DNA from: Rouxiella silvae
Lineage (GTDB): Bacteria; Pseudomonadota; Gammaproteobacteria; Enterobacterales; Enterobacteriaceae
Assembly (NCBI RefSeq): GCF_002093625.1
Contig: NZ_MRWD01000005.1
Location: forward strand, 1 to 64,000
Direction: 5' to 3'
DNA length: 64,000 nt
The translations under genes were made by a program, and so were the position numbers. Under the pieces are notes generated by a model. It had not been told where the DNA came from. It searched no databases and was given only the letters and a program-made list of their open reading frames with translations. Within the stretch, counting starts at the first letter, position 1, and each line of letters starts with the position of its first letter. Shown here piece by piece: positions 8,794-18,660 of the stretch.

Positions 8794-10011
8794 ATGTTTG
8801 GTTGGACTTCCCGGCAACGTAATGTCGCCATTGCCAGTTTCCTTAGTTGGACTCTGGACGCCTTCGACTTCTTTCTGCTGGTTTTTTTGCTCAGTGATAT
8901 CGCCACCTCGTATCACGTTGATATTAAAGACGTAACGTTGGCCATTTTACTTACGTTAGCCGTGCGACCGATTGGTGCGTTGCTGTTTGGCCGCGCGGCT
9001 GAAAAGTTCGGGCGCAAGCCGGTGTTGATGGTCAATATTCTGTTCTTCTCCTTCTTCGAACTCTGCACCGCTGCGGCGCCGTCGCTGACCGTTTTCCTGA
9101 TCCTCAGGGTGATTTACGGCGTGGCAATGGGCGGCGTATGGGGTGTGGCATCATCGCTGGCGATGGAGACTATTCCAGACCGTTCACGCGGTCTAATGTC
9201 CGGTATTTTCCAGGCAGGTTACCCGTTTGGATATCTGCTGGCGGGCGTGGTTTATGGGTTGCTCTATAACGTAGTGGGCTGGCGCGGCATGTTTGTTATC
9301 GGCGCGGTGCCGATTTTCCTGCTGCCGTTTATCTATTTCAAAGTTCAGGAGTCACCGGTCTGGCTGGCGGCTCGAGAACGTCATGAAAGTACTGCACTGC
9401 TGCCGGTGCTGAAAACGCACTGGAAACTGTGCGTGTATCTGGTGGTACTGATGGCGGCGTTTAACTTCTTCAGCCACGGAACTCAGGATCTTTATCCGAC
9501 CTTCCTGAAAGTTCAGCACGGATTTGACGCCCATACCGTCAGTATTATCGCTATCTGCTACAACATCGCCTCGATCATTGGTGGTGTCACCTTCGGCATC
9601 TTGTCCGAGCGAATTGGCCGCAAGAAAGCCATTATTATCGCCGCGCTGCTGTCGCTGCCGGTTCTGCCGCTGTGGGCGTTTGCCGGTGGGTCATGGACTT
9701 TGGGACTCGGTGCTTTCCTGATGCAGTTTACGGTGCAGGGTGCATGGGGTGTGATACCGAGTTACCTTACCGAACTGGTGCCGGACAATACGCGAGCCGT
9801 TCTTCCTGGTTTCGTTTATCAGTTGGGTAACCTGATCGCTTCAGTTAACGCAACACTGCAAGTTTATATTGCCGAAAGTCATGGCCACAACTACGGATTA
9901 GCGATGGCGATGGTCGCCGGAACGGTGGCGATTGTGATTTCAGTGCTGGTGTTCTTCGGACGCGATACTCGCGGTAAGGTCATTACTGCCGCATCAATTG
10001 CTAAAGGCTAA
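8794..10011 (+). CDS. MFS transporter, carboxylate/sialate symporter-like
   Basis: A 405-residue inner-membrane major facilitator protein with about twelve hydrophobic segments. The start SWTLDAFDFFLLVFLLSDIA, the loop motif GRAAEKFGRKP after TM2 and the symmetric SERIGRKKA in the second half are those of the sialate:H+ symporter branch, which also holds lactate and other carboxylate permeases. The substrate cannot be read from the sequence, and at 405 residues it is clearly shorter than E. coli NanT. It sits between yifB and ilvL, which are adjacent in E. coli, so it is an addition to the backbone, transcribed toward the ilv operon. Confidence 0.75.
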   Translation: MFGWTSRQRNVAIASFLSWTLDAFDFFLLVFLLSDIATSYHVDIKDVTLAILLTLAVRPIGALLFGRAAEKFGRKPVLMVNILFFSFFELCTAAAPSLTVFLILRVIYGVAMGGVWGVASSLAMETIPDRSRGLMSGIFQAGYPFGYLLAGVVYGLLYNVVGWRGMFVIGAVPIFLLPFIYFKVQESPVWLAARERHESTALLPVLKTHWKLCVYLVVLMAAFNFFSHGTQDLYPTFLKVQHGFDAHTVSIIAICYNIASIIGGVTFGILSERIGRKKAIIIAALLSLPVLPLWAFAGGSWTLGLGAFLMQFTVQGAWGVIPSYLTELVPDNTRAVLPGFVYQLGNLIASVNATLQVYIAESHGHNYGLAMAMVAGTVAIVISVLVFFGRDTRGKVITAASIAKG

Positions 10012-10164
10012 GATATCGACTCGAGAGCCTGAAAAACCTGAGTTTTTTGTGATTTTTTGTACAACGGCCTGAGTTAATAACGTAAGAAAAGTATTGTCTT
10101 TACTTATCTAACTGTGATAACTCTGTAGGCAATCGTTCGAAATAAGAAATTAAGAAACCTAAAA

Positions 10165-10263
10165 ATGAAAGCCCTCGTCCTAGTACTAAGCCTAGTCGTT
10201 ATTCGTGTGGTGGTGATTATTATCCCACCGTGCGGGGCTGCACTTGGACGAAGAAAGGCTTAA
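10165..10263 (+). CDS. ilvL: ilvGMEDA operon leader peptide IlvL
   Basis: A 32-residue leader peptide, the same length as in E. coli. The first half is MKALVLVLSLVVIRVVVIII; half of the residues are Leu (5), Val (7) or Ile (4), the three amino acids that control the operon. The tail PPCGAALGR is conserved with E. coli IlvL. Ribosome stalling on these codons when charged tRNA is scarce prevents folding of the terminator at 10286. No ilv promoter was assigned with confidence; a weak candidate is TTGTCT at 10094 with GATAAC about 16 bp downstream. Confidence 0.95.
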   Translation: MKALVLVLSLVVIRVVVIIIPPCGAALGRRKA

Positions 10264-10285
10264 TAAACAAGCCTGAACCTGAAAA

Positions 10286-10321
10286 GAACCCCCGCACCGA
10301 AAGGTACGGGGGTTTTTTTTT
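10286..10321 (+). terminator. ilvGMEDA attenuator
   Basis: A strong stem (AACCCCCGCACC / GGTACGGGGGTT, one A-C mismatch) with a GAAA loop and nine T. It lies 23 bp after the ilvL stop and 93 bp before ilvG. Together with the Leu/Val/Ile-rich leader this is the classical transcription attenuator of the operon. Confidence 0.95.
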
Positions 10322-10413
10322 GGTCAGATTAATTTGTAGCGGAAAGAGGCGGGAGAAAATATGAACAACAGCATAATATTCTGCGCTAGTAGCCAAAAGG
10401 CAGGGGAATAAAG

Positions 10414-12060
10414 ATGAATGGTGCACAGTGGGTAGTACAAGCTTTGCGTTCGCAAGGGGTCGAGATGGTCTTTGGTTATCCTGGCGGAGCAATTATGCCA
10501 GTATACGACGCACTCTATGACGGCGGCGTGGAACACCTACTGTGCCGACACGAGCAAGGCGCGGCAATGGCAGCAATCGGCTATGCCCGTTCAACCGGCA
10601 AAGTTGGCGTATGTATCGCCACCTCCGGTCCGGGAGCAACCAATCTGATAACCGGCCTTGCCGACGCGTTGATGGACTCCGTTCCGGTGGTTGCTATCAC
10701 CGGTCAGGTAGGCTCCGCCTTCATTGGCACCGATGCCTTTCAGGAAATCGACGTATTGGGCCTGTCTCTGGCCTGCACCAAACACAGCTTTTTGGTTGAG
10801 TCGCTGGAGGCACTGCCGGAAATCATGGCGGAAGCCTTCGCCATAGCCAGCAGCGGCCGTCCAGGGCCGGTATTGGTTGATATCCCTAAAGACATCCAAT
10901 TGGCGGTGGGCGATTTATTACCGCATCTGATGCCTGTTGAGCAAGAAATGCCGCAACCCCTTACCGAATTAGCACAGGCGTATGACATGATCGCCGCCGC
11001 GCAGAAACCGATGCTTTACGTCGGCGGTGGCGTGGGTATTGCCGGAGCCGTTCCCGCCCTGCGCGCGTTTATTCGTGCTACAGGAATTCCCTGTGTTGCT
11101 ACACTTAAAGGATTGGGCGCACCGGATGCCAACGACCCTTGCTATTTGGGCATGTTGGGCATGCACGGCACCAAGGCCGCCAACGTGGCGGTGCAGTCCT
11201 GCGACCTGCTGATCGCCGTCGGTGCACGTTTCGACGACCGCGTAACCGGCAAGCTGAACACCTTCGCGCCACATGCCCGCGTTATCCACATGGATATCGA
11301 TCCGGCAGAATTAAACAAACTGCGTCAGACGCACGTTGCACTTCAGGGCTCGTTATCCGCAATGCTGCCCGCGCTGGCACAGTCATTATCAATCAATGCG
11401 TGGCGTGATGAAGTCATGACGTTGAAAGCAACCGGTGAGTGGCGCTATGACCACCCGGGTGAGGCTATTTTCGCCCCGCTGTTGCTCAAGCAAATTTCCG
11501 ATCGCAAGGACGCCAATACCGTGGTGACAACCGACGTGGGCCAGCATCAAATGTGGACCGCGCAGCACATGACTTTCTCACGTCCCGAGAATTTCATCAC
11601 CTCTAGCGGTCTGGGAACGATGGGCTTTGGCGTTCCCGCCGCCGTAGGTGCACAGGTTGCTCGCCCTGATGATATGGTTATCTGCGTTTCTGGTGATGGT
11701 TCATTCATGATGAACGTTCAGGAACTGGGCACCATTAAACGAAAACAGTTACCGCTGAAAATCCTGCTGCTGGATAACCAGCGGTTGGGGATGGTTCGAC
11801 AGTGGCAGGAACTGTTTTTTGATGGACGCTACAGTGAAACCAACCTTTCAGATAACCCCGATTTTATAACGTTGGCCAGCGCATTCGATATCCCGGGCCA
11901 ACGTATTAGCCGTAAAGACCAAGTCGACGCTGCTCTGGACGCTTTCTTCAATAGTAAAGGCCCTTATCTGCTTCAGGTATCCATCGACGAAAATCAAAAT
12001 GTCTGGCCTTTGGTACCGCCGGGTGCAGGCAACGAAACCATGTTGGAGAAAATGTCATGA
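10414..12060 (+). CDS. ilvG: Acetolactate synthase II, large subunit
   Basis: Catalytic subunit of acetohydroxyacid synthase II, joining two pyruvates, or pyruvate and 2-oxobutyrate, in valine, leucine and isoleucine synthesis. The protein has 548 residues, full length and unbroken, unlike the frameshifted ilvG of E. coli K-12. The catalytic Glu47 (HEQGAAMAA) and the thiamine diphosphate/Mg site starting GDGSFMMN are present. AGGGGAATAAAG gives a good ribosome site. The stop overlaps the ilvM start (ATGA), suggesting coupled synthesis of the two subunits. Confidence 0.96.
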   Translation: MNGAQWVVQALRSQGVEMVFGYPGGAIMPVYDALYDGGVEHLLCRHEQGAAMAAIGYARSTGKVGVCIATSGPGATNLITGLADALMDSVPVVAITGQVGSAFIGTDAFQEIDVLGLSLACTKHSFLVESLEALPEIMAEAFAIASSGRPGPVLVDIPKDIQLAVGDLLPHLMPVEQEMPQPLTELAQAYDMIAAAQKPMLYVGGGVGIAGAVPALRAFIRATGIPCVATLKGLGAPDANDPCYLGMLGMHGTKAANVAVQSCDLLIAVGARFDDRVTGKLNTFAPHARVIHMDIDPAELNKLRQTHVALQGSLSAMLPALAQSLSINAWRDEVMTLKATGEWRYDHPGEAIFAPLLLKQISDRKDANTVVTTDVGQHQMWTAQHMTFSRPENFITSSGLGTMGFGVPAAVGAQVARPDDMVICVSGDGSFMMNVQELGTIKRKQLPLKILLLDNQRLGMVRQWQELFFDGRYSETNLSDNPDFITLASAFDIPGQRISRKDQVDAALDAFFNSKGPYLLQVSIDENQNVWPLVPPGAGNETMLEKMS

Positions 12061-12332
12061 TGCAGCATAACGTCTCAATTCAGGCCCGTTTCCGTCCGGA
12101 AATGTTGGAGCGCGTACTGCGCGTTGTTCGCCACCGCGGATTTCAGGTTTGCGCCATGAACATGTCCTCAAGGGGCAATGACGAAAATATTAATATTGAA
12201 TTGACCGTTGCCAGCCTGCGGTCAGTCGATTTACTGTCAGTACAGTTAAGCAAATTAATGGATGTCGCCTGTGTCGAAGTCCAGCAACACACATCACAAC
12301 TAACTAACCAACAAATACGCGCCAACGCGTAA
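12057..12332 (+). CDS. ilvM: Acetolactate synthase II, small subunit
   Basis: A 91-residue ACT-domain subunit that activates and stabilises IlvG. The core [19 protein letters not shown] and [16 protein letters not shown] match E. coli IlvM. The first of two tandem ATG codons overlaps the ilvG stop, as in E. coli. The last codons are CA-rich (CACAACTAACTAACC), just before ilvE. Confidence 0.95.
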   Translation: MMQHNVSIQARFRPEMLERVLRVVRHRGFQVCAMNMSSRGNDENINIELTVASLRSVDLLSVQLSKLMDVACVEVQQHTSQLTNQQIRANA

Positions 12333-12347
12333 GTAAGGAAAAGAAGA

Positions 12348-13277
12348 ATGTCTACGAAGAAAGCTGATTTTATTTGGTTCAATGGCGAGATGGTTAAGTG
12401 GGAAGACGCAAAGGTAAGCGTAATGTCCCACGCACTGCACTACGGCACGTCAGTATTTGAAGGCGTCCGCTGCTACGACTCGCACAAAGGACCAGTAGTT
12501 TTCCGTCATCGTGAACATATGCAGCGTCTGCATGACTCTGCAAAAATCTATCGATTCCCTGTTAAGCAGTCCGTTGAAGAATTGATGGAAGCCTGCCGTG
12601 ACGTGCTGCGCAAAAATAATCTGAAAAGCGCATACATTCGTCCGCTGGTCTTTGTTGGCGACGTAGGTTTAGGCGTTAACCCGCCGGACGGTTATGAAAC
12701 TGATGTGATCATTGCGGCCTTCCCTTGGGGTGCTTACCTCGGTGCTGAAGCGTTGGAAAACGGTATCGATGCCATGGTTTCTTCATGGAATCGTGTTGCG
12801 GCAAATACCATTCCAACCGCCGCGAAAGCCGGGGGTAACTACCTTTCCTCCCTGCTGGTGGGCAGTGAAGCGCGCCGCCACGGTTACCAGGAAGGTATTG
12901 CACTGGACGTGAATGGCTACGTTTCTGAAGGCGCGGGCGAAAACCTGTTTGAAGTGAAAGAGGGCATTCTGTTTACTCCGCCATTCACTTCATCTGCACT
13001 GCCGGGCATCACCCGTGACGCCATCATTAAATTAGCGAAAGATCTGGGCATCGAAGTGCGTGAGCAGGTGCTGTCTCGCGAGTCTCTTTATCTGGCCGAC
13101 GAAGTGTTCATGTCTGGCACCGCGGCAGAAATTACGCCGGTTCGCAGCGTAGACGGTATTCAGGTCGGAGAAGGCAAACGAGGTCCGATTACTCAGAAAA
13201 TACAGAGCGCATTCTTCGGCCTGTTCACCGGTGAAACCGAAGACAAATATGGTTGGTTAGACCAGGTAAATCCTTAA
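12348..13277 (+). CDS. ilvE: Branched-chain amino acid aminotransferase
   Basis: PLP-dependent aminotransferase (fold type IV) catalysing the last step of valine, leucine and isoleucine synthesis with glutamate as donor. The 309-residue length equals E. coli. The Schiff-base lysine is Lys160 in PTAAKAGGNYL. It starts 15 bp after ilvM behind AAGGAAAAG. The CA-rich stretch around 12286-12302 resembles sites bound by the GcvB small RNA; ilvE is, from memory, among reported GcvB targets in Salmonella, but this is unverified here. Confidence 0.96.
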   Translation: MSTKKADFIWFNGEMVKWEDAKVSVMSHALHYGTSVFEGVRCYDSHKGPVVFRHREHMQRLHDSAKIYRFPVKQSVEELMEACRDVLRKNNLKSAYIRPLVFVGDVGLGVNPPDGYETDVIIAAFPWGAYLGAEALENGIDAMVSSWNRVAANTIPTAAKAGGNYLSSLLVGSEARRHGYQEGIALDVNGYVSEGAGENLFEVKEGILFTPPFTSSALPGITRDAIIKLAKDLGIEVREQVLSRESLYLADEVFMSGTAAEITPVRSVDGIQVGEGKRGPITQKIQSAFFGLFTGETEDKYGWLDQVNP

Positions 13278-13285
13278 TAAAAACA

Positions 13286-13404
13286 CCCGTCATCTTTCAC
13301 GTTGCAGGTGCGTTGGCCGCCCTCACTTACCCCAGTCACTTACTTGAGTAAGCTCCTGGGGATTCATTCAGTTGCCGCCTTCCTGCACCATGAAATCTAT
13401 AGGG
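13286..13404. repeat. 119-bp interspersed imperfect palindrome, copy 1
   Basis: Starts CCCGTCAT and ends ATAGGG. It contains the core CCCCAGTCACTTACTTGAGT and the block TTGCCGCCTTCCTGCA. The two halves are imperfect inverted copies of each other, so the whole element can fold as one long hairpin. A second copy of exactly the same length is at 18661-18779. It is non-coding and lies inside the ilvGMEDA transcript between ilvE and ilvD, enlarging that gap to 194 bp. It resembles miniature palindromic elements of Yersiniaceae (YPAL-like), a family assignment made from memory. Confidence 0.85.
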
Positions 13405-13471
13405 TGAGAAATAAAGTCGTGGGCGGCGGTTGCGCCGTCCGCATAAAAGCATTAATTGGAGTAAATAGAGC

Positions 13472-15322
13472 ATGCCAAAGTTACGTTCCGCTACCACGAC
13501 TCAAGGCCGCAACATGGCCGGCGCCCGCGCATTATGGCGCGCCACTGGAATGACTGACGACGATTTTAATAAACCGATTATCGCCGTCGTTAACTCCTTT
13601 ACCCAGTTCGTACCGGGTCACGTTCACCTGCGCGACATGGGCAAACTGGTTGCAGAACAGATAGAAGCCTGCGGCGGTGTGGCAAAAGAGTTCAACACCA
13701 TTGCCGTGGACGACGGTATTGCCATGGGCCACGGCGGCATGCTTTATTCACTGCCTTCGCGCGAGCTGATTGCCGACTCAGTGGAGTATATGGTTAACGC
13801 GCACTGCGCCGACGCCATGGTGTGTATCTCCAACTGTGACAAAATTACCCCGGGGATGCTGATGGCCGCTCTGCGTCTCAACATTCCGGTTATCTTCGTT
13901 TCCGGTGGTCCTATGGAAGCGGGTAAAACCAAGCTGTCTGACAAAATCATCAAACTCGACTTGGTTGACGCGATGATTCAAGGTGCCAACCCGAAAGTCA
14001 GCGACGCCGACAGCGAGCAAATTGAACGTTCTGCCTGCCCGACCTGTGGTTCATGCTCTGGTATGTTCACCGCCAACTCGATGAACTGTCTGACCGAAGT
14101 GCTGGGCCTGTCCCAGCCTGGCAATGGCTCACTGCTGGCGACCCACGCCGACCGTAAAGAGCTGTTCCTGTCTGCCGGTACACGCATCGTAAGCCTGGCC
14201 AAGCGTTACTACGAAAAAGACGACGAAAGCGTATTGCCGCGCAGCATTGCCAGCAAGGCCGCGTTCGAAAACGCCATGACGCTGGACATCGCGATGGGCG
14301 GCTCAACTAACACCATTCTTCACCTGCTGGCCGCCGCGCAGGAAGGCGAAATCGATTTCAACATGACTGACATCGACGCGCTGTCCCGCAAGGTCCCACA
14401 CCTGTGTAAAGTTGCGCCAAGTACGCCGAAGTATCATATGGAAGACGTTCACCGCGCCGGTGGCGTCTGGGGTATTCTGGGCGAGCTCGACCGCGCGGGT
14501 TTGATGAATCGTAATGTTAGCAACGTGCTGGAGATGAACTTCCCTGAGACGCTGCAAAAATACGACATCATGCTGACCGAAGACGAAGCGATTAAAAAAA
14601 TGTTCCGCGCAGGCCCGGCCGGTATCCGCACCACCAAGGCGTTCTCACAGGATTGCCGCTGGGACACGCTGGACGATGACCGTGCAGAGGGCTGCATTCG
14701 CTCTATTGACCACGCATTCAGCAAAGAAGGCGGCCTGGCCGTGCTTTACGGCAATATGGCGCTCGACGGCAGCATCGTGAAAACCGCAGGCGTTGATAAA
14801 GACAACCTGACCTTCCGTGGCCCGGCCAAAGTGTACGAAAGCCAGGATGCGGCGGTAGAAGCGATTCTCGGTGGCAAAGTGGTTGCTGGTGACGTGGTCG
14901 TTATTCGTTACGAAGGACCTAAAGGAGGACCGGGTATGCAGGAAATGCTCTATCCGACGACCTACCTGAAATCAATGGGTCTGGGTAAAGCCTGTGCGCT
15001 TATCACCGACGGTCGTTTCTCCGGCGGTACTTCTGGCCTGTCTATCGGCCACGTTTCTCCTGAAGCGGGCAGCGGCGGCCTGATTGCGCTTATCGAAGAC
15101 GGCGACATCATCGACATCGACATTCCTAATCGCGGCATGGTGCTTGACGTGTCAGACAGCGAACTGGCTGCGCGTCGCGAAATTGAACTGGCCCGTGGCG
15201 ATAAAGCTTGGACGCCGAAAAATCGCGTTCGTGAAGTTTCCTATGCCCTGCGTGCCTATGCATTACTGGCAACCAGCGCTGACAAAGGCGCAATTCGCGA
15301 CAAAAGTAAGCTGGGAGGCTAA
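13472..15322 (+). CDS. ilvD: Dihydroxy-acid dehydratase
   Basis: Iron-sulfur dehydratase converting 2,3-dihydroxy-3-methylbutanoate and its pentanoate homologue to the 2-keto acids. The protein has 616 residues. Cluster-type cysteines are seen in NCDKITPGM (Cys122) and [11 protein letters not shown] (Cys189, 192, 195). The start follows TTGGAGTAAATAGAGC and gives [17 protein letters not shown], matching E. coli. Only five bases separate it from ilvA. Confidence 0.96.
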   Translation: MPKLRSATTTQGRNMAGARALWRATGMTDDDFNKPIIAVVNSFTQFVPGHVHLRDMGKLVAEQIEACGGVAKEFNTIAVDDGIAMGHGGMLYSLPSRELIADSVEYMVNAHCADAMVCISNCDKITPGMLMAALRLNIPVIFVSGGPMEAGKTKLSDKIIKLDLVDAMIQGANPKVSDADSEQIERSACPTCGSCSGMFTANSMNCLTEVLGLSQPGNGSLLATHADRKELFLSAGTRIVSLAKRYYEKDDESVLPRSIASKAAFENAMTLDIAMGGSTNTILHLLAAAQEGEIDFNMTDIDALSRKVPHLCKVAPSTPKYHMEDVHRAGGVWGILGELDRAGLMNRNVSNVLEMNFPETLQKYDIMLTEDEAIKKMFRAGPAGIRTTKAFSQDCRWDTLDDDRAEGCIRSIDHAFSKEGGLAVLYGNMALDGSIVKTAGVDKDNLTFRGPAKVYESQDAAVEAILGGKVVAGDVVVIRYEGPKGGPGMQEMLYPTTYLKSMGLGKACALITDGRFSGGTSGLSIGHVSPEAGSGGLIALIEDGDIIDIDIPNRGMVLDVSDSELAARREIELARGDKAWTPKNRVREVSYALRAYALLATSADKGAIRDKSKLGG

Positions 15323-15327
15323 CTGTC

Positions 15328-16872
15328 ATGGCGGTATCACAACCTCTGCCTGAGCAACCTAGCGGTGCAGAATATCTGCGCGCCGTGTTGCGGGCGCCGG
15401 TTTATGAGGTGGCGCAAGTTACCCCATTGCAGGTGATGGAAAAAATTTCGACCCGCCTGAATAACGTTATTTTGGTCAAGCGCGAAGACCGTCAGGCGGT
15501 GCACAGTTTTAAACTGCGCGGCGCCTACGCGATGATTGCTGGATTGACCGAAGAGCAGGGCGCACGCGGCGTGGTCACGGCTTCGGCCGGTAACCACGCG
15601 CAGGGCGTTGCCCTGTCGGCGACTCGAAAAGGGATAAAAGCGCTGATTGTGATGCCGGTCGCGACGGCCGATATCAAAGTGGATGCCGTGCGTAATTTCG
15701 GCGGGGAAGTTCTGCTGCATGGTGCTAATTTTGATGAAGCTAAAGGCAAGGCGATTGAGCTTTCACAGTCGCAGGGCATGACCTTTGTGCCACCGTTTGA
15801 CCATCCAGCGGTGATCGCCGGACAGGGAACGCTGGCGATGGAACTGCTTCAGCAGGACGCGCACCTCGACCGAGTATTTGTTCCGGTCGGCGGCGGCGGT
15901 CTAGCGGCGGGTGTTGCGGTGTTAATCAAACAGCTGATGCCGCAAATTAAAGTCATTGGCGTTGAAGCCGAAGACTCAGCCTGCCTGCGCGCGGCGCTGG
16001 ACGCCGGTGAACCGGTAGACCTAGCGCGTGTGGGTTTGTTTGCAGAGGGCGTAGCGGTTAAACGCATCGGCAATGAAACTTTCCGCCTGTGTCGTGAATA
16101 TCTCGACGACGTGATAACCGTAGACAGCGACGCCATCTGTGCGGCAGTGAAAGACCTGTTTGAAGACGTGCGTGCCATCGCCGAGCCTTCGGGTGCGCTG
16201 GCGCTGGCGGGTCTGAAGAAATATGTGCAAGAGCATAATATTCAGGGCGAGCGCCTGGCGCACGTGCTGTCAGGGGCTAACGTTAATTTCCACGGTTTGC
16301 GTTATGTTTCAGAACGCTGCGAGATTGGCGAACAGCGTGAAGCCCTGCTGGCCGTAACGATCCCTGAGCGTAAGGGCAGCTTCCTGAACTTCTGTCAGCT
16401 GCTGGGCGGTCGTTCAGTCACGGAATTCAACTACCGCTACGCTGATGCCGATAATGCCTGCATTTTTGTTGGCGTTCGTTTGACGCGTGGTAACGCCGAG
16501 CGCAAAGAGATCATCGATCTGCTGAACGAAGGCGGTTATCAGGTAGTGGATTTGTCCGATGACGAGATGGCAAAACTGCACGTACGCTACATGGTCGGCG
16601 GTCGTCCGAGCAAGCCGCTGCGTGAGCGTCTTTACAGCTTCGAATTCCCTGAGTCACCGGGCGCGCTGCTGAAATTCCTGCATACCTTGGGAACGCACTG
16701 GAATATTTCTCTGTTCCACTACCGCAGCCACGGCACCGATTTTGGTCGCGTGCTGGCCGCGTTTGAGCTGACGGAGCAAGAGCCTGAGTTTGAAAAGAAT
16801 CTCTCTGCACTGGGTTACGATTGCCACAATGAATCGGACAATCCGGCGTTCAGATTCTTTCTGCAGGGCTAG
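15328..16872 (+). CDS. ilvA: Threonine dehydratase (biosynthetic)
   Basis: PLP enzyme that deaminates threonine to 2-oxobutanoate, the committed step to isoleucine, normally inhibited by isoleucine. The 514 residues comprise a catalytic fold type II domain with the Schiff-base Lys62 (SFKLRGAYAM) and a PLP phosphate loop (VGGGGLAAG), then two ACT-like regulatory repeats from about residue 325. The ribosome site GGGAGG lies within the ilvD 3' end, so the genes are probably coupled. Last gene of the ilvGMEDA operon. Confidence 0.96.
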   Translation: MAVSQPLPEQPSGAEYLRAVLRAPVYEVAQVTPLQVMEKISTRLNNVILVKREDRQAVHSFKLRGAYAMIAGLTEEQGARGVVTASAGNHAQGVALSATRKGIKALIVMPVATADIKVDAVRNFGGEVLLHGANFDEAKGKAIELSQSQGMTFVPPFDHPAVIAGQGTLAMELLQQDAHLDRVFVPVGGGGLAAGVAVLIKQLMPQIKVIGVEAEDSACLRAALDAGEPVDLARVGLFAEGVAVKRIGNETFRLCREYLDDVITVDSDAICAAVKDLFEDVRAIAEPSGALALAGLKKYVQEHNIQGERLAHVLSGANVNFHGLRYVSERCEIGEQREALLAVTIPERKGSFLNFCQLLGGRSVTEFNYRYADADNACIFVGVRLTRGNAERKEIIDLLNEGGYQVVDLSDDEMAKLHVRYMVGGRPSKPLRERLYSFEFPESPGALLKFLHTLGTHWNISLFHYRSHGTDFGRVLAAFELTEQEPEFEKNLSALGYDCHNESDNPAFRFFLQG

Positions 16873-16912
16873 TTTTTTACTAAAAAGTGGTATTTGAAAA
16901 CAGGGACGGCGT

Positions 16913-17614
16913 ATGAGCTCCACGTTCAGCGGTTTTAGCCAGCAAGGGCTGAATTTTCTTCAGCAGGTGCGGATTGAAAACGACAAAGAGTGGTTTGAAG
17001 AAAACCGGCACGTGTACGATCGGGAAATTCTTACGCCGTTTCGCGCGCTGGTGGAAGCGCTGAGCGACAGCATGCTGCTCATCGATCCTCAGTTCGAAAT
17101 CCGTCCTGCTATCGGTAAAACGCTGTCGCGCATTCATCGCGACACGCGTTTCTCCCATGATAAATCGCGTTATCGCAGCCGCATGTGGCTGACCTTTAAA
17201 CGCCCGAGTAAAGACTGGAAAGACGCGCCGGTCTATTTCTTCGAGCTAGGCCCCGACATGCTGCGCTATGGCCTGGGTTATTACAGCGCCAATAAACACA
17301 CGATGGACCTGTTCCGCCACACGCTTTCTCGCCAACCCGATCAGTTTCTTGAGGTGGCAGAGTGTTGTCGTGCGCCTTTTGAGCTGGTGGGTGAGAGCTA
17401 CAAGCGTCTTTTGGTAAAAGAGCAGGACCCCGAGATTGCCACCTGGTACAACCGAAAGTCGTTTGCGGTGATGGCCACGGATAATCAGGTCGAGAAGCTT
17501 TTCAGTCCCGCACTGGTTGACGAGCTGGTCATCGGTTTTCAACAGCTTGAACCTATGTACCACTGGCTAATGCGGGTTGAAACCATGAAACAGGTCGATC
17601 CTGCCGATCTTTAA
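16913..17614 (+). CDS. DUF2461 family protein, unknown function
   Basis: A soluble 233-residue protein of the DUF2461/TIGR02453 family. Recognisable family blocks are the N-terminal FLQQVRIENDKEWFEENRH, the central SRIHRDTRFSHDKSRYRSRM and GLGYYSANKHTMDLFR. No biochemical role is known to me. It starts 40 bp after ilvA in the same direction with GGGA before the ATG and may be read through from the ilv operon; it converges on ilvY. It has no counterpart between ilvA and ilvY in E. coli K-12. Confidence 0.8.
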   Translation: MSSTFSGFSQQGLNFLQQVRIENDKEWFEENRHVYDREILTPFRALVEALSDSMLLIDPQFEIRPAIGKTLSRIHRDTRFSHDKSRYRSRMWLTFKRPSKDWKDAPVYFFELGPDMLRYGLGYYSANKHTMDLFRHTLSRQPDQFLEVAECCRAPFELVGESYKRLLVKEQDPEIATWYNRKSFAVMATDNQVEKLFSPALVDELVIGFQQLEPMYHWLMRVETMKQVDPADL

Positions 17615-17651
17615 TCGCAGAACCGATCTTTTCATTCGGCGGTTTGACGCT

Positions 17652-18536
17652 TTACAACAGCAGTTGCCAGAACGCCTCAATCAGCGGTTCGTCGAGGCGT
17701 TTACGCTGCACGCACACGCCTAACGGCAGCGGAGCACCCGGCGCAACGTTGTCCAGAACAGAAATACGGTTGCGGATAGGCTCGGGGCTATTGTCGAGCA
17801 CTACGCCCGGAATAAGCGCCACACCGCAGCCTAACGCGACCATCGAGACAATGGCTTCATGGCCGGATACCGTGGCGTAAATCAGCGGATTAGCCAATTT
17901 TTGGTGGCGGAACCAGCTGTCGATGCGCTTACGCGCCGGCCCGTGTTCAGGAATGATAAACGGAATTTGTGACCAGTCCGGCGTCGGCACTAAAACCTGC
18001 GTACGCACCGCACAGGGCAGCGAAGGCACAATTAGCGCCATAGTTATTTCACCAATCGGCGTGAAGTCTATACTTGTTGGTAGCAGTTCGGGATGTCCGG
18101 CAATGCCAAGGTCGGCTTCGGTGGACTGCACTTTTTGCACTGCGTCGGCGGCATCGCCGGTGGTCAATTTAATTTCTACCAGCGGATGCTGCGCGCGAAA
18201 GCGGTCCAGTATTGGCGGTAAATGGCTGTAGGCGGCCGTCACCGAGCAAAACAGCCGCAGCTCACCGGAAAGCGTTGGACCGTTTTGCCCCATGGCGTGA
18301 CGCAGCTGCTGATATTGCAACAACGTCTGCTGGGCGAAGGTTTTAAGCTGTTCGCCCGCTTGGGTTAACTGCACGGTGCGGTTATCGCGCTGAAAAAGTG
18401 TCTGCCCCAGCTCCTCTTCGAGCCGCTGTATTTGACGCGAGAGCGTAGAAGGGCTGACGTGCATAGCCTTGGCTGAACGCCCGAAATGCCGGCTTTCAGC
18501 CAAATTCAGAAACAGTTTCAGATCGCGTAAGTCCAT
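17652..18536 (-). CDS. ilvY: LysR-type activator IlvY
   Basis: LysR-family regulator that activates the divergent ilvC gene when bound by acetolactate or acetohydroxybutyrate. The 294 residues include an N-terminal helix-turn-helix (ESRHFGRSAKAMHVSPSTLS) and a substrate domain (LFCSVTAAYSHLPPILDRFR), close to E. coli IlvY. The ATG at 18536 was chosen because MDLRDLKLF matches the family and GGGAA precedes it; an in-frame ATG at 18557 would add seven residues. Confidence 0.93.
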   Translation of the reverse strand: MDLRDLKLFLNLAESRHFGRSAKAMHVSPSTLSRQIQRLEEELGQTLFQRDNRTVQLTQAGEQLKTFAQQTLLQYQQLRHAMGQNGPTLSGELRLFCSVTAAYSHLPPILDRFRAQHPLVEIKLTTGDAADAVQKVQSTEADLGIAGHPELLPTSIDFTPIGEITMALIVPSLPCAVRTQVLVPTPDWSQIPFIIPEHGPARKRIDSWFRHQKLANPLIYATVSGHEAIVSMVALGCGVALIPGVVLDNSPEPIRNRISVLDNVAPGAPLPLGVCVQRKRLDEPLIEAFWQLLL

Positions 18537-18581
18537 AAGATTTCCCGACTGTGTCATGCGTGTAGTGTGGATTTATTCGTG

Positions 18582-18596
18582 TTGCATAAACTGCAA
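18582..18596. promoter_or_regulatory. candidate IlvY operator
   Basis: A perfect inverted repeat TTGCA-N5-TGCAA lies between ilvY and ilvC, 45 bp from the ilvY start. In E. coli IlvY binds two such palindromic sites in this gap to repress its own gene and activate ilvC. The match is by position and symmetry; a second, weaker half site (ATGCTCTGCAT) lies at about 18627-18637. Confidence 0.5.
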
Positions 18597-18618
18597 TATC
18601 ATCTTCTTAATATATCAA

Positions 18619-18647
18619 TTTAAGCAATGCTCTGCATGACATATAGT
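18619..18647 (+). promoter_or_regulatory. candidate ilvC promoter
   Basis: TATAGT at 18642-18647 has a weak -35 (TTTAAG, 18619-18624) at 17-bp spacing, as expected for an activator-dependent promoter. It would start transcription near 18654, just before the 119-bp repeat, making that repeat part of the ilvC leader. Confidence 0.4.
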
Positions 18648-18660
18648 GATTTTACAGCAA

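Noticed and set aside
13302-13553. 83-codon frame across the ilvE-ilvD gap
   Set aside because: It also translates the repeat and overlaps ilvD in another frame.
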